Shown piece after piece: positions 1 to 8,058 of a DNA stretch of 43,904 nt. The notes under the pieces were generated by a model. The model was not told where the DNA came from. It did no database searches and saw nothing but the letters and a program-made list of their open reading frames with translations. This DNA comes from Oscillospiraceae bacterium (GTDB taxonomy: Bacteria > Bacillota > Clostridia > Oscillospirales > Ruminococcaceae). A program made the translations under genes and the position numbers. Each line of letters starts with the position of its first letter. Position 1 is the first letter of the stretch. The DNA lies in NCBI GenBank assembly GCA_017468865.1, contig JAFUHM010000038.1, forward strand, positions 1 through 43,904, read 5' to 3'.

Positions 1-1859
1 AGGGAAAGGGTATCATTGGCACCGCCGTCAACAGAATGATGCAGTGCCAGCAATATGCGCCTGCCATCATGCTGACGGGGCTTATGCGCATACAGACCGT
101 CCATCTTGATATACCCCGAAACAAAGGCATTGTCGCCGCCGTCCGCAGATGCCGCGGCATACTGCGCCAGAGTGTCCCCGCACTCAAAGAACGCCTTCCA
201 CATATAGCGGTAGTTCTCAAGCCGCAGGATATGGTCGTCATAATACGAACGGTAAAAGCCGTAGTTGACCATAACGGGCAGGAAGTCTCTGCCCGCGCTG
301 TATCGGTGGCTGTATCTGAATGAGGACAGCTCATAGGGGGTATTGTAGCATACTACGTCCATGCCGTCGGTAATGTCCTGCCAGCGTCCGACATCATCGG
401 TGCGAACACGGATAAGGCGTTCCTCGGAGATGCCCTCGGAAAGCAGCGTCTGTTCGTGCTTTTCCATCTCGATAAAAGGATCCTTCTTCCACCGCAGATC
501 GGGTATCACACAGATATAGGGATCAAATGCGGGATCTGACAGCATCTCGTCATACAGGGGACGGGACGGGAATATGGAGCAGTTGTTGATGAGAAACAAT
601 GCCCTTATCTTTTCTCCGCTCCTGCACTTGCGGGCGATCCTTTGCACCTTCTCCGGGAAAGATCTGCGGTGCTCCTCAATGGACGGTATATGGAAGTCCG
701 CAGGCTCGACAGGGCTGAACACCGCATAGGGCGCAAGCTCCGGAGAGTTCTTCCTGATGATGTCGGTCACTTTCGACATATCTTCCCGTTCCTTGCGGGT
801 AAAGACCTTCTTCTTCACCAGAGGGACACGGTACTTTTCAAGGAACGTGAGCGGACGCTGGAATATGTTCTCATCCCTGCACACGGCATCATACTCAAAG
901 CCCTTGCTGTGCAGATATGATGTGAATACCGTTTCAAGCGAATATATGACCCTGCCTCGGTCGTACTTGCCCTCGACCCTTGAAAGGAATTTGCCCGCCT
1001 CGCCCGAATCAAGGACATTCCGCTTCAGCACGATAAAGTAGGATGATATATGTTCCTCCCCTGCGCTCCGATAGATGCTGTATCCCCAGAAATCGCACGG
1101 TCTGCCCCCCATGAGCGTGAAGCTTTCCTCAAATGGAAATACCGGACCGATGCAGGAGTCATTTATCAGTATGAGTTCATCGCAGACTGTCCTGTCGGTG
1201 ATGCCATTCTCCTCAGCATAGGCTAAGCCCCTCTTATAAGAGCCGAAGTCATACTGAGAATGCCGCTCAAAGGAGGCATAGCACACATATTCCCCCAGCT
1301 TGTCAAGCTCGGAGGGGATAAGGGGACAGTCTCCGATAAGGATGATATTGTCGCACACGCAAAGCAGCCCACGCATGAGGATATACAGTGTTTCGGGGAT
1401 GATGCCGCCGGTATAGCACGAAAGGACGGCTGTCCGCCTGTGAAGGACGGGTCTTGTATCATATCTGCGGGCGCATGATACCGCATCGGAGGGGAACACA
1501 GGCTCACTCTCCTGAAGGCAGGACACAAGTCTGCCCTCTTCCCGTCCGTGAAGCTCATAGTGGACTATCGGATTCACGCCTGCTCTGGCAACGTCAAGGT
1601 TGAGTGCCAGATATTCCTCGCCGCTGAAAAACGGGGAAGGTGTGCGTATCTTACCGTGGAGAAGGTAATGGAGCGCAAGATCCTTCACCTTGGCAAGGTC
1701 GGCATTGTTGCGCCTGTAATACTCCTCGTCGAAATAGGGGGAATTTCTGACCAGTCCTGCCAGCTTCCTTGAGCTGTACACATCTTTCAGATGAGCCAGA
1801 GCTGCACGGGGGTCACGGAGCGCAGACCTGCCCAGCCGCATTATGCTTTTAAGTGTCAT
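1..1859 (-). CDS. RgpF-domain cell-surface polysaccharide glycosyltransferase, partial (3' end outside window)
   Basis: The reading frame is open from an ATG at 1859 to the left edge, giving about 619 residues. The start has an AAAGGA site about 8 nt upstream. Residues ~40-115 carry two copies of the 'YY/YL..N.DLA...HYL.HG' motif often found at the front of surface-glycan transferases. Residues ~130-380 look like a rhamnan synthesis F (RgpF) domain, with an NDSCIGP segment and following aromatic residues. From ~425 onward the sequence resembles the CDP-glycerol glycerophosphotransferase-like GT-B fold (NYRYMWKAFFE, then a SGYIKMDGL segment). Families of this kind build rhamnose-rich or teichoic-like wall polymers at the cytoplasmic membrane. 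The exact glycan cannot be read from sequence. The stop codon lies outside the window, so total length is unknown. Confidence 0.75.
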   Translation of the reverse strand, partial: MTLKSIMRLGRSALRDPRAALAHLKDVYSSRKLAGLVRNSPYFDEEYYRRNNADLAKVKDLALHYLLHGKIRTPSPFFSGEEYLALNLDVARAGVNPIVHYELHGREEGRLVSCLQESEPVFPSDAVSCARRYDTRPVLHRRTAVLSCYTGGIIPETLYILMRGLLCVCDNIILIGDCPLIPSELDKLGEYVCYASFERHSQYDFGSYKRGLAYAEENGITDRTVCDELILINDSCIGPVFPFEESFTLMGGRPCDFWGYSIYRSAGEEHISSYFIVLKRNVLDSGEAGKFLSRVEGKYDRGRVIYSLETVFTSYLHSKGFEYDAVCRDENIFQRPLTFLEKYRVPLVKKKVFTRKEREDMSKVTDIIRKNSPELAPYAVFSPVEPADFHIPSIEEHRRSFPEKVQRIARKCRSGEKIRALFLINNCSIFPSRPLYDEMLSDPAFDPYICVIPDLRWKKDPFIEMEKHEQTLLSEGISEERLIRVRTDDVGRWQDITDGMDVVCYNTPYELSSFRYSHRYSAGRDFLPVMVNYGFYRSYYDDHILRLENYRYMWKAFFECGDTLAQYAAASADGGDNAFVSGYIKMDGLYAHKPRQHDGRRILLALHHSVDGGANDTLS

Positions 1860-1897
1860 CGCATTTTTCCTTTGTCATCATTTGTTTAGGCTATATC

Positions 1898-1926
1898 ATT
1901 ATATCACAGAATGAGAAGAAATGCAA
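1898..1926 (-). promoter_or_regulatory. Promoter of the RgpF gene
   Basis: On the minus strand TTGCAT (1926-1921), 17 nt, then TATAAT (1903-1898), with an extended -10 TGA just before it. The -35 is weak (three of six) but the -10 is perfect. It lies about 40 nt upstream of the RgpF start. Confidence 0.65.
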
Positions 1927-2057
1927 GAGATAAGCCGATTTTATAGAAAGGCGCAACCGTGTTTATCGCCAAAGGGCTGCTGCATATGCATTATGAACAA
2001 ATGAAAGTTACATTTCACAGTGAAGTACACAAATTTTACAAACTTTTAATTACCCTA

Positions 2058-2086
2058 TTGACTGTCACTTTGAAATATGGTACAAT
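2058..2086 (+). promoter_or_regulatory. Predicted plus-strand promoter facing the lpl-type operon
   Basis: TTGACT, 17 nt, TACAAT: each hexamer matches consensus in five of six positions. It is divergent from the RgpF promoter and points into the 3' end of the permease gene on the other strand, so its product would be either a very short peptide mRNA or an antisense RNA. Confidence 0.45.
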
Positions 2087-2107
2087 GGGACAGAGGGAGC
2101 AAAACGG

Positions 2108-2146
2108 ATGGCACAAAAAAATGCCCATCCTTCGATGGGCATCTGA
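2108..2146 (+). CDS. Possible 12-codon small ORF
   Basis: ATG at 2108 is preceded by GGGAG at a spacing of 8 nt and lies about 15 nt after the predicted start of the 2058-2086 promoter. It encodes MAQKNAHPSMGI and stops at 2146. The reading frame passes through the hairpin that ends the operon on the other strand. Promoter, ribosome site and start are correctly spaced, but an ORF of this size can occur by chance, so this is a candidate only. Confidence 0.25.
   Translation: MAQKNAHPSMGI
2115..2142 (-). terminator. Intrinsic terminator of the sugar ABC transporter operon
   Basis: ATGCCCATC and GATGGGCAT form a stem (2121-2142), followed on the minus strand by a run of T (2120-2115). It sits 8 nt after the permease stop codon. 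Confidence 0.85.
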
Positions 2147-2149
2147 TCG

Positions 2150-3118
2150 TTATTCCTTTACGCCGCCTATGGTCATACCTGCAACGAAGTATCTCTGCAG
2201 GAAAGGATACAGGCACACGATGGGAAGTGCTGTAACAACGGTGGCAGCCGCTCTCATTGTACGGGGCGTTACCATGTTGTTTGCCTCTTTCATCGTTTCT
2301 GCGTTGGCGTTGTTGTTGGTAACGGAGGAAAGGAGCTTCATAAGCTCATACTGGAGAGTGGTGAGGTTGTCACTCATACGGTTGTAGAGCATCGCATCGA
2401 ACCATGAGTTCCACTGGCCGACTGCCGTAAACAGCGATACGCACGCAATTACAGGCATGGACAGGGGAAGGATGATTCTGAAGAATATGGTGAAATGCCC
2501 TGCACCGTCAAGCTCGGCGGATTCGCTGAGGCTCTCGGGTATCCCGTTCATGTAGGTACGCAGTACCAGCATATTCCATGCACTTACCATTCCGGGGATG
2601 ATGTATACCCAGAAGCTGTTGGTCATGCCCAGGGATTTGTAGAGAAGGAACACGGGGATAAGACCGCCGTTTACATACATCGTAACAACATACAGCATGG
2701 AAAGCTGCTTCTTGAAGATGAAGTTCTTACGGCTGAGCACATATGCCAGAAGTGCTGTACACAGAGTAGAGGTAACAGTACCTATCACTGTACGGAGCAC
2801 GGATATCTTGGCACCTGTCATCATGCCTTCCTTTGCAAGCACTGTCTGATAGTTCTTCAGAGTGAACACTCTCGGAAGGAACGTGATGCCGCCTCTGAGG
2901 GCATCGATACCGTCATTGAAGGACATCGCCACGGTGTTTATCAGGGGATAAAGCATTATGACGGTGAAGAGTACCATGATGATGGTATTTACCACGTCAA
3001 AAGCGATATCGCCCTTGGTACGTCTGCTGAATACGCTTCCCGAACCGTCTTTCACATCTTCCGGACGCTTGGCGACCGCACCGCTGTTGACAGACAGTCC
3101 CTGATCATTAGCTCTCAT
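2150..3118 (-). CDS. Carbohydrate ABC transporter permease (CUT1, LplC/YtcP type)
   Basis: This 322-residue integral membrane protein is a binding-protein-dependent transport permease with about six membrane segments. The loop with consensus EAA..DGA appears as ESAELDGAGHFTIFF, the ATPase contact site. The start is taken at 3118 because GGGAGG lies 7 nt upstream; a longer frame from 3133 overlaps the stop of the preceding gene by one base and has no ribosome site. With the permease and binding protein upstream it forms a CUT1 importer for an oligosaccharide or lipid-linked sugar. No ATPase gene is present, as is usual for Firmicute systems that share an MsmK-type ATPase encoded elsewhere. The substrate is not evident. 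Confidence 0.9.
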   Translation of the reverse strand: MRANDQGLSVNSGAVAKRPEDVKDGSGSVFSRRTKGDIAFDVVNTIIMVLFTVIMLYPLINTVAMSFNDGIDALRGGITFLPRVFTLKNYQTVLAKEGMMTGAKISVLRTVIGTVTSTLCTALLAYVLSRKNFIFKKQLSMLYVVTMYVNGGLIPVFLLYKSLGMTNSFWVYIIPGMVSAWNMLVLRTYMNGIPESLSESAELDGAGHFTIFFRIILPLSMPVIACVSLFTAVGQWNSWFDAMLYNRMSDNLTTLQYELMKLLSSVTNNNANAETMKEANNMVTPRTMRAAATVVTALPIVCLYPFLQRYFVAGMTIGGVKE

Positions 3119-3132
3119 ATCATGACCTCCCA

Positions 3133-4086
3133 TCAGAACAGCGATTCTTCGCCGGCTGCCTTAGCACCCCAGTTGGCGATCGCTATAAGTGCGATACTTA
3201 CTATACTCTTGAATATACCTGCCGCAGTACCCAATGAATAGTCACCATTGGAGATACCGAACTTGAGGACGTAGATATCGATCGTCTGTGAAACGCTCTG
3301 CACCAGACCGTTGCCCAGCAGGTACTGCACTTCAAATCCCGCATTGAGGACGTTACCGATATTCATGATAAGCAGTATCATGATGGTAGGCTTCAGACCG
3401 GGGAGAGTGATGTGCCATATCTTGGAAAGTCTGCCTGCACCGTCGATGGATGCGGCTTCATAGAGATCGGGGTTGATGGACGTGATGGCTGCAAGGTAGA
3501 TGATACTGTTCCAGCCTGTCTCTTTCCATAGGTTGGAGAAGGTAACTATCCACCAGAAGTATTTAGGATGTGCCAGCCAGTTTATCGGTGCCTTTATGAT
3601 ATGCAGACCCACAAGGACATCGTTGAGCACACCGTTTTCCATTGCCAGTACGTCAAAGCAGATACCTGTAACGATGATCCATGAAAGGAAGTGAGGCAGA
3701 TAGGATATAGTCTGTACTGCCTTCTTGCCCTTGACGGACCAGAACTCATTGAGGAGTATCGCAAACAGGATCGCACATACCGTGCCGAATACCAGATTCA
3801 TCAGACCCATGCAGAAGGTGTTCCTGATAGTTTTAAGGAAAACATCATCACCGAACAGTCTGGTAAATTTCTGGAGTCCCACAAACTTTGAATGGAGCAG
3901 ACCGTCCTTGGGCTTATAATTCTGGAATGCCATTACCCACCCGAAAAGGGGGACATAGCTGAAGATAATTGCATACAAAGCGAAAGGTATAGACATGAGT
4001 ATAAGTACCTTCTGGTTCTTCCATACCTTTTTGAAAGCGTTAGTAGGTTTCATTTCCTGTAAACCTTTAAGACCGGAGCCGCTCAT
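3133..4086 (-). CDS. Carbohydrate ABC transporter permease (CUT1, LplB/YtrG type)
   Basis: This 317-residue permease has an N-terminal membrane segment beginning near LILMSIPFALYAIIFSYVP and a CUT1 EAA loop, EAASIDGAGRLSKIW. It is the partner of the permease directly downstream; the two reading frames touch (TGATG). The start at 4086 is preferred because AGTGGTGA precedes it. An upstream in-frame ATG at 4107 follows directly on a stem-loop and has no ribosome site. It lies 65 nt downstream of the binding-protein gene. Confidence 0.9.
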   Translation of the reverse strand: MSGSGLKGLQEMKPTNAFKKVWKNQKVLILMSIPFALYAIIFSYVPLFGWVMAFQNYKPKDGLLHSKFVGLQKFTRLFGDDVFLKTIRNTFCMGLMNLVFGTVCAILFAILLNEFWSVKGKKAVQTISYLPHFLSWIIVTGICFDVLAMENGVLNDVLVGLHIIKAPINWLAHPKYFWWIVTFSNLWKETGWNSIIYLAAITSINPDLYEAASIDGAGRLSKIWHITLPGLKPTIMILLIMNIGNVLNAGFEVQYLLGNGLVQSVSQTIDIYVLKFGISNGDYSLGTAAGIFKSIVSIALIAIANWGAKAAGEESLF

Positions 4087-4111
4087 ACTATCACCACTTC
4101 TTGTCATGATA

Positions 4112-4142
4112 CATATAGGGCAGGACTGACCTGCCCTATATG
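4112..4142 (-). repeat. Intercistronic stem-loop between binding protein and permease genes
   Basis: CATATAGGGCAGG (4112-4124) and CCTGCCCTATATG (4130-4142) form a perfect 13-bp stem with a 5-nt loop. No T run follows on the minus strand. The position, after the highly needed binding protein and before the permeases, fits an mRNA-stabilising or partial-attenuation element that raises binding protein over permease levels. Confidence 0.7.
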
Positions 4143-4151
4143 GTTTTGATC

Positions 4152-5873
4152 TTACTTGCCTTCTGCAACATCGATCCTGCTCTGGATCACTTCATTTGCT
4201 GCATTAAGGAACGTATCGACATCGCATCTGCTCTCGTACTGCTTCATGTACTCATCCCAAGCAGCATCGAAATCATCAGCCATAACTACCTTGGGAAGGT
4301 ACTCATGCTTAACATCAGCCATATTAGCCCATGCGTAGCCCTCGGGAGTATCGGAGGTCAGGTTGTTGGACCAGGACCACAGAGGATACCAAGCTGCGTT
4401 CTCGCCGGACTTGTTGAGGAACTGAACGTATGTCTGAACACCGTAAGCATCGAAGCACTTCTTAACGGGTTCTGCAAGACCGTCATAGAATTCCTTGGGC
4501 TGGTATGTGGGGTTAGCTGCGTTTACGCCGTCATGATCCATACCACGATAGTTGGGGAAATAGCTGTAAGAGCAAAGATGAGAATTGATGTAGCTCTGAT
4601 CGTTGGCATTCTTTCTCATCTCATCTGTACGATAGTAGAGACCGTCATCGCCTACGAGGTAGTCAGTGCCTTCAACGCCCCAGTTGCGGAGAGTGAGGAT
4701 CTCGGGAGAAAGAAGATCATTCATGAACTTCATAGCGCCTTCGATATCCTGGCAGGACTTGGTGATGGAGATACCGTTGGAAACGTCGAGAGCAGCCGTG
4801 GAATGATAATGCTCTTCGATGCCCTTGTCGATAACGATGCCGAGAGGAACATATGTGCAGTCATCAAGACCCTGGCTCTTTATGGAAGTCTCAGCGTCGT
4901 TGAAGTCCCACTTCTGGTCTACCATACCGCATACACGGCCGGTGGAGAGCTTGGAGATATACTGGTCGTACTTCATTGTGAATGTTTCGGGATCCACAAT
5001 GCCCTTCTTGTACTCTTCATTGAGCTTCTGGAAATATCTCTTAGCAGTGGGTGTGGTATTGTAGTCGATAGCCTTGTGTGTCTCTCTGTCTACGATAGCA
5101 CATCCGTCGTTCGGATAACCGTCAAGGAAGAAGGGAGCATTCTCGAGGCAGAAGTAACGCCAGTCATCGGAGAGTATCTCATAACCGATATTGGGAGTGC
5201 CGTCTTCCATTGTGGGGTTAGCCTCAATGTAGCGCTCGATAACATCGAAATACTCATCGAGAGTGGTGATCTTGGGATAGCCTGCCCACTCAAGCACTCT
5301 TACCTGGATCCAGAAAGCCTCATCGTTGTGTATGGTGTCTGTATCATAGAGCCAAGTGTTGCCGAACTGAGGTATCAGGTAAACGTGACCGTCATCGCTT
5401 CTGATAGCGTTCCACTGTTCCTCTGTCCAGAAGTTCTTGATATTGGGATAATTGTCCCAGTATTCATCGATGGCAACAAGGTCGCCCGAATCGATGAGCT
5501 GCTGTGTACCGGTGGAGCCTGTGATGAAGTCGGGATACTCACCGCCGGCGATCATAACACCGACAGCCTCATCTGCGGTCTGGCCTGTGAGCCATGTGTC
5601 CTTGCACTTTGCACCGATCTTCTCAGCGATTATCTGCTGGATCTCGTTGTCGGCATTGATCTCATTTCCGGGTACAGCATGGAATGCTGTGAACTCCTTG
5701 ATGGTGCCGGTCGAACCCTCGGTAGAACCTGCCTGAGTCTGGGCTGCGGTAGTGCCGCCGTTATTGCCTTCGGTAGCCGCAGGCTGTTCGGTCGTTGTGC
5801 CGCCGCAGGCGGACAGTGTAGACAGAACACACGCTGCTGCTGCAAGCGCTGCCAATGATCTACGTTTGCTCAT
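4152..5873 (-). CDS. Extracellular solute-binding lipoprotein of a CUT1 sugar ABC transporter
   Basis: The 573-residue protein begins with a lipoprotein signal peptide ending in the lipobox LSAC, followed by a Gly/Thr/Glu-rich linker of about 40 residues, then an extracellular solute-binding domain of the LplA (family 1) kind. It would be lipid-anchored on the outer face of the membrane and deliver ligand to the two permeases. The start at 5873 is chosen because GGAGGT lies 7 nt upstream; the ATG at 5888 is part of that ribosome site region. The gene is first in the operon, with its own promoter at 5971-5999. Ligand specificity cannot be read from sequence. Confidence 0.9.
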   Translation of the reverse strand: MSKRRSLAALAAAACVLSTLSACGGTTTEQPAATEGNNGGTTAAQTQAGSTEGSTGTIKEFTAFHAVPGNEINADNEIQQIIAEKIGAKCKDTWLTGQTADEAVGVMIAGGEYPDFITGSTGTQQLIDSGDLVAIDEYWDNYPNIKNFWTEEQWNAIRSDDGHVYLIPQFGNTWLYDTDTIHNDEAFWIQVRVLEWAGYPKITTLDEYFDVIERYIEANPTMEDGTPNIGYEILSDDWRYFCLENAPFFLDGYPNDGCAIVDRETHKAIDYNTTPTAKRYFQKLNEEYKKGIVDPETFTMKYDQYISKLSTGRVCGMVDQKWDFNDAETSIKSQGLDDCTYVPLGIVIDKGIEEHYHSTAALDVSNGISITKSCQDIEGAMKFMNDLLSPEILTLRNWGVEGTDYLVGDDGLYYRTDEMRKNANDQSYINSHLCSYSYFPNYRGMDHDGVNAANPTYQPKEFYDGLAEPVKKCFDAYGVQTYVQFLNKSGENAAWYPLWSWSNNLTSDTPEGYAWANMADVKHEYLPKVVMADDFDAAWDEYMKQYESRCDVDTFLNAANEVIQSRIDVAEGK

Positions 5874-5970
5874 TTCGATTACCTCCATACTTGTTTGGTG
5901 TCTTCCTCAAAACACACACAAAAATTCGTTTTGTCATAATAACCAATTTTTGCTTATTGTTGATGGTTAA

Positions 5971-5999
5971 ATTATATCATCTATTTTTGAATTTGTAAA
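5971..5999 (-). promoter_or_regulatory. Promoter of the sugar ABC operon
   Basis: On the minus strand TTTACA (5999-5994), 17 nt, TATAAT (5976-5971), with an extended -10 TGA. The 5' leader would be about 90 nt. Confidence 0.8.
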
Positions 6000-6013
6000 T
6001 AGTATCGGATATG

Positions 6014-6073
6014 TTTGACAAAAATCGCTTATTATATATGCGGTTTTGACAAAAATTGAAAAAAAAATTTGAC
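6014..6073. promoter_or_regulatory. Direct repeats upstream of the ABC operon promoter, candidate activator site
   Basis: TTTGACAAAAAT occurs exactly at 6014-6025 and 6045-6056, 31 bp apart (about three helical turns), with a shorter TTTGAC copy at 6068-6073. The copies sit roughly 15-75 bp upstream of the -35 box of the binding-protein promoter. LplABC-type operons are often controlled by AraC-type response regulators that use direct repeats; that link is inference. Confidence 0.4.
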
Positions 6074-6197
6074 CTAATCATGGACTAATAGCAATAAACG
6101 GTTAATAAGTCGCAATTTTTGGCATTTTTATGTCAATATATACAAAATCACTATACTTTACAGGCATACATATGTTGCTGTTTTCTGCACTAAGAGC

Positions 6198-6235
6198 AAA
6201 AAACACACATCCGGATACGGATACCCGAATGTGTG
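6198..6235 (-). terminator. Terminator after the DUF2130 gene
   Basis: CACACATTCGG and CCGGATGTGTG pair (11 bp with one G-U) around a 10-nt loop on the minus strand, followed by TTTTTT (6203-6198). Confidence 0.85.
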
Positions 6236-6263
6236 CTGTGCAGATATTGTCATATCATGATCG

Positions 6264-7532
6264 TCATTCATCGGCAAGGCTGTCAAACATCTCTATCATG
6301 GTGGGATTGCCCTTGGTAAGAGCCTTGACGGTGAGCTGCTCCTCCGCCTTCTCATTGGCAAGGCGAAGATGCTTTTCGGATTTGGTCAGATTATCCTTGA
6401 CCTTCTGGAGTGCGGCGATGGACTTGTCTATCTCCTTGATGGCATCCGCAAAGCGGTCGGAGGCATTCCTGTAATTCTTGGAGAAAGCCTCTCTGAAGGC
6501 ATCTATGCGCTCTTCGAAACGGGTGATGTCAAGTTCACGCTCTTCCTTTTCCTTAAGCTTGCGCTTGGCATCAAGGGCGTTGAGTGCAGCATTGCGAAGT
6601 ATGGTTATCATGGGGATGAAGAACTGCGGACGGATGACATACATCTTGTCGTACTCGTAGCTCACGTCGCATATCCCTTGATTGTACAGCTCGCTGTCCT
6701 TTTCGAGCATGGAGACGAGCACGGCATATTCGCAGTTCTTCTTGCGCCTGTCGCTGTCGAGCTTGGCGAAGAAATCCGCATTCTTGTGCTTTGCGGCGGT
6801 GGTGTCCATCTCATTTTTCATCTCGAACATGATGGATATTATCTCTATGCCGTCCTCATCACACTCACGGTAGATATAGTCGCCCTTGGTGCCGTCCGCC
6901 ACGTCATTGTCCTTATGGAAGTCGGCATTGCGGAACGCTGTTGCCCTTATCATATTGAAGGACTGCTCACAGTGCTGCTCGAGTGTCTCGCCTATCATCT
7001 TTGTGGACATCCTCGCCTTGAGATCCCTGTAATACTCCACCTGCTGCTCGGCGGCTTTCAGCTTGGCATCGTACTCGGCTTTCAGGGTGTCACGCTCCTT
7101 CTCGGCTTCGCTCACCGCATCCCTGACTTCGAGCTTTTTCACCATATCCGCATTGGCAAGGTCGGCTCTGAGCCTGGTTATCTCCGCCTGACTTTCGGTC
7201 TTCAGGGAATTTACCGCCCTGTCTATCTCCAGCTTTTTAACTGTGTCGGCATTGCTCAACTCGCTTTTGAGCTTCGCTATCTCAGTATCCCTGGCAAAGA
7301 GCTCTTCCTTCAGGCCTTCCACATCCTTGGAAAGCTCCTTTTTAGCCTGAGCCACCGCCTCCTGCTTTTCCAGGTCGGCTGCACTTTTCATTGCCTTCTG
7401 CTCGGACACGAGCCTGTTGTGTACTTCTTTCTCAAACTGTTCGGTGCGCACCTGACCGAGGATGACGGAATATGCCTCTTCCGAAATGGAGAAACTCTCT
7501 CCGCAGTGGGGGCATTTGATAGTGCTGCTCAT
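6264..7532 (-). CDS. DUF2130 domain protein with N-terminal zinc ribbon and long coiled coil
   Basis: The protein has 422 residues. It opens with a CPHCGESF half zinc ribbon. Residues ~40-185 are an almost continuous charged coiled coil. The DUF2130 core follows, with conserved stretches such as MIGETLEQHCEQSFN, GDYIYRE, FEMKNE and ADFFAKLDSDRRKKNCEYAVLVSML. A second coiled coil closes the protein. The FEMKNE segment and its surroundings resemble the acidic-Lys core of PD-(D/E)XK nuclease-like folds, but I do not assign a nuclease function. The start at 7532 has AAGGAGTT upstream; a longer frame back to 7613 crosses a hairpin. It is third in an operon after vanY and rpiB. Confidence 0.85.
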   Translation of the reverse strand: MSSTIKCPHCGESFSISEEAYSVILGQVRTEQFEKEVHNRLVSEQKAMKSAADLEKQEAVAQAKKELSKDVEGLKEELFARDTEIAKLKSELSNADTVKKLEIDRAVNSLKTESQAEITRLRADLANADMVKKLEVRDAVSEAEKERDTLKAEYDAKLKAAEQQVEYYRDLKARMSTKMIGETLEQHCEQSFNMIRATAFRNADFHKDNDVADGTKGDYIYRECDEDGIEIISIMFEMKNEMDTTAAKHKNADFFAKLDSDRRKKNCEYAVLVSMLEKDSELYNQGICDVSYEYDKMYVIRPQFFIPMITILRNAALNALDAKRKLKEKEERELDITRFEERIDAFREAFSKNYRNASDRFADAIKEIDKSIAALQKVKDNLTKSEKHLRLANEKAEEQLTVKALTKGNPTMIEMFDSLADE

Positions 7533-7571
7533 ACCGTAACTCCTTTTTATATAGTTGTCTGCGCAGATACC

Positions 7572-7600
7572 AAAGAAAGGCCATCGCTGAGCAACGGCCT
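7572..7600 (-). terminator. Hairpin with short T run between rpiB and the DUF2130 gene
   Basis: AGGCCGTTGC and GCGATGGCCT form a 10-bp stem (two G-U) with a 3-nt loop on the minus strand, followed by TTCTTT. It is a weak terminator or attenuator that would lower expression of the downstream gene. Confidence 0.6.
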
Positions 7601-7620
7601 CCCTTCTCTGCATCAGCAGA

Positions 7621-8046
7621 TCATTCTATCTCATCTATGCGCCTCTGGTGCCTTCCGCCCTCAAATCCATTGGAAAGGAAAGTCTCTGCGATCTTGCACG
7701 CAGTACCGGGGCCTGTGACACGTCCTCCCATGCACAGGACATTGGCGTTGTTATGCTTCCTTGTGAACTCTGCCATATAGCAGTCGGTGCAGAGTGCCGC
7801 ACGGATGCCGTGAATCTTGTTTGCGGCAATGGAGATGCCGATGCCCGTGCCGCAGATAAGGATGCCGAAGTCACCCTCCCCTGCAAGCACCTTGGGGCAT
7901 ACTTCCTGTGCCACCAGCGGATAATCCACGGATTCGCCGCCCTTGCTGCCGTACTGCACTACCTCATGTCCCAGTTCTTCAAGGTACTTCGCAACTTCAA
8001 GCCTGAGATCGTATCCGCCGTGATCTGAACCCAGCAATATCTTCAT
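7621..8046 (-). CDS. rpiB: Ribose-5-phosphate isomerase B
   Basis: The 141-residue protein is full length for the RpiB/LacAB family. It interconverts ribose 5-phosphate and ribulose 5-phosphate in the non-oxidative pentose phosphate pathway in the cytosol. Visible signatures are the SDHGGYDLR phosphate loop near the start, the catalytic cysteine in ICGTGIGISIAANK, and HNNANVLCMGGRV. The ribosome site is GGGGGA. The stop of the upstream vanY gene lies only 12 nt away, so the two are co-transcribed. Confidence 0.95.
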   Translation of the reverse strand: MKILLGSDHGGYDLRLEVAKYLEELGHEVVQYGSKGGESVDYPLVAQEVCPKVLAGEGDFGILICGTGIGISIAANKIHGIRAALCTDCYMAEFTRKHNNANVLCMGGRVTGPGTACKIAETFLSNGFEGGRHQRRIDEIE

Positions 8047-8058
8047 GATGATCCCCCA

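Noticed and set aside
4140..5858. Open frame of 572 codons on the plus strand opposite the binding-protein gene
   Set aside because: It mirrors the lipoprotein gene, has no ribosome site and encodes no recognisable domain; long antisense frames arise from the codon bias of the real gene.
6369..7718. Open frame of 449 codons on the plus strand opposite the DUF2130 gene
   Set aside because: No ribosome site and no recognisable domain; it is a shadow of the coiled-coil gene and part of rpiB.
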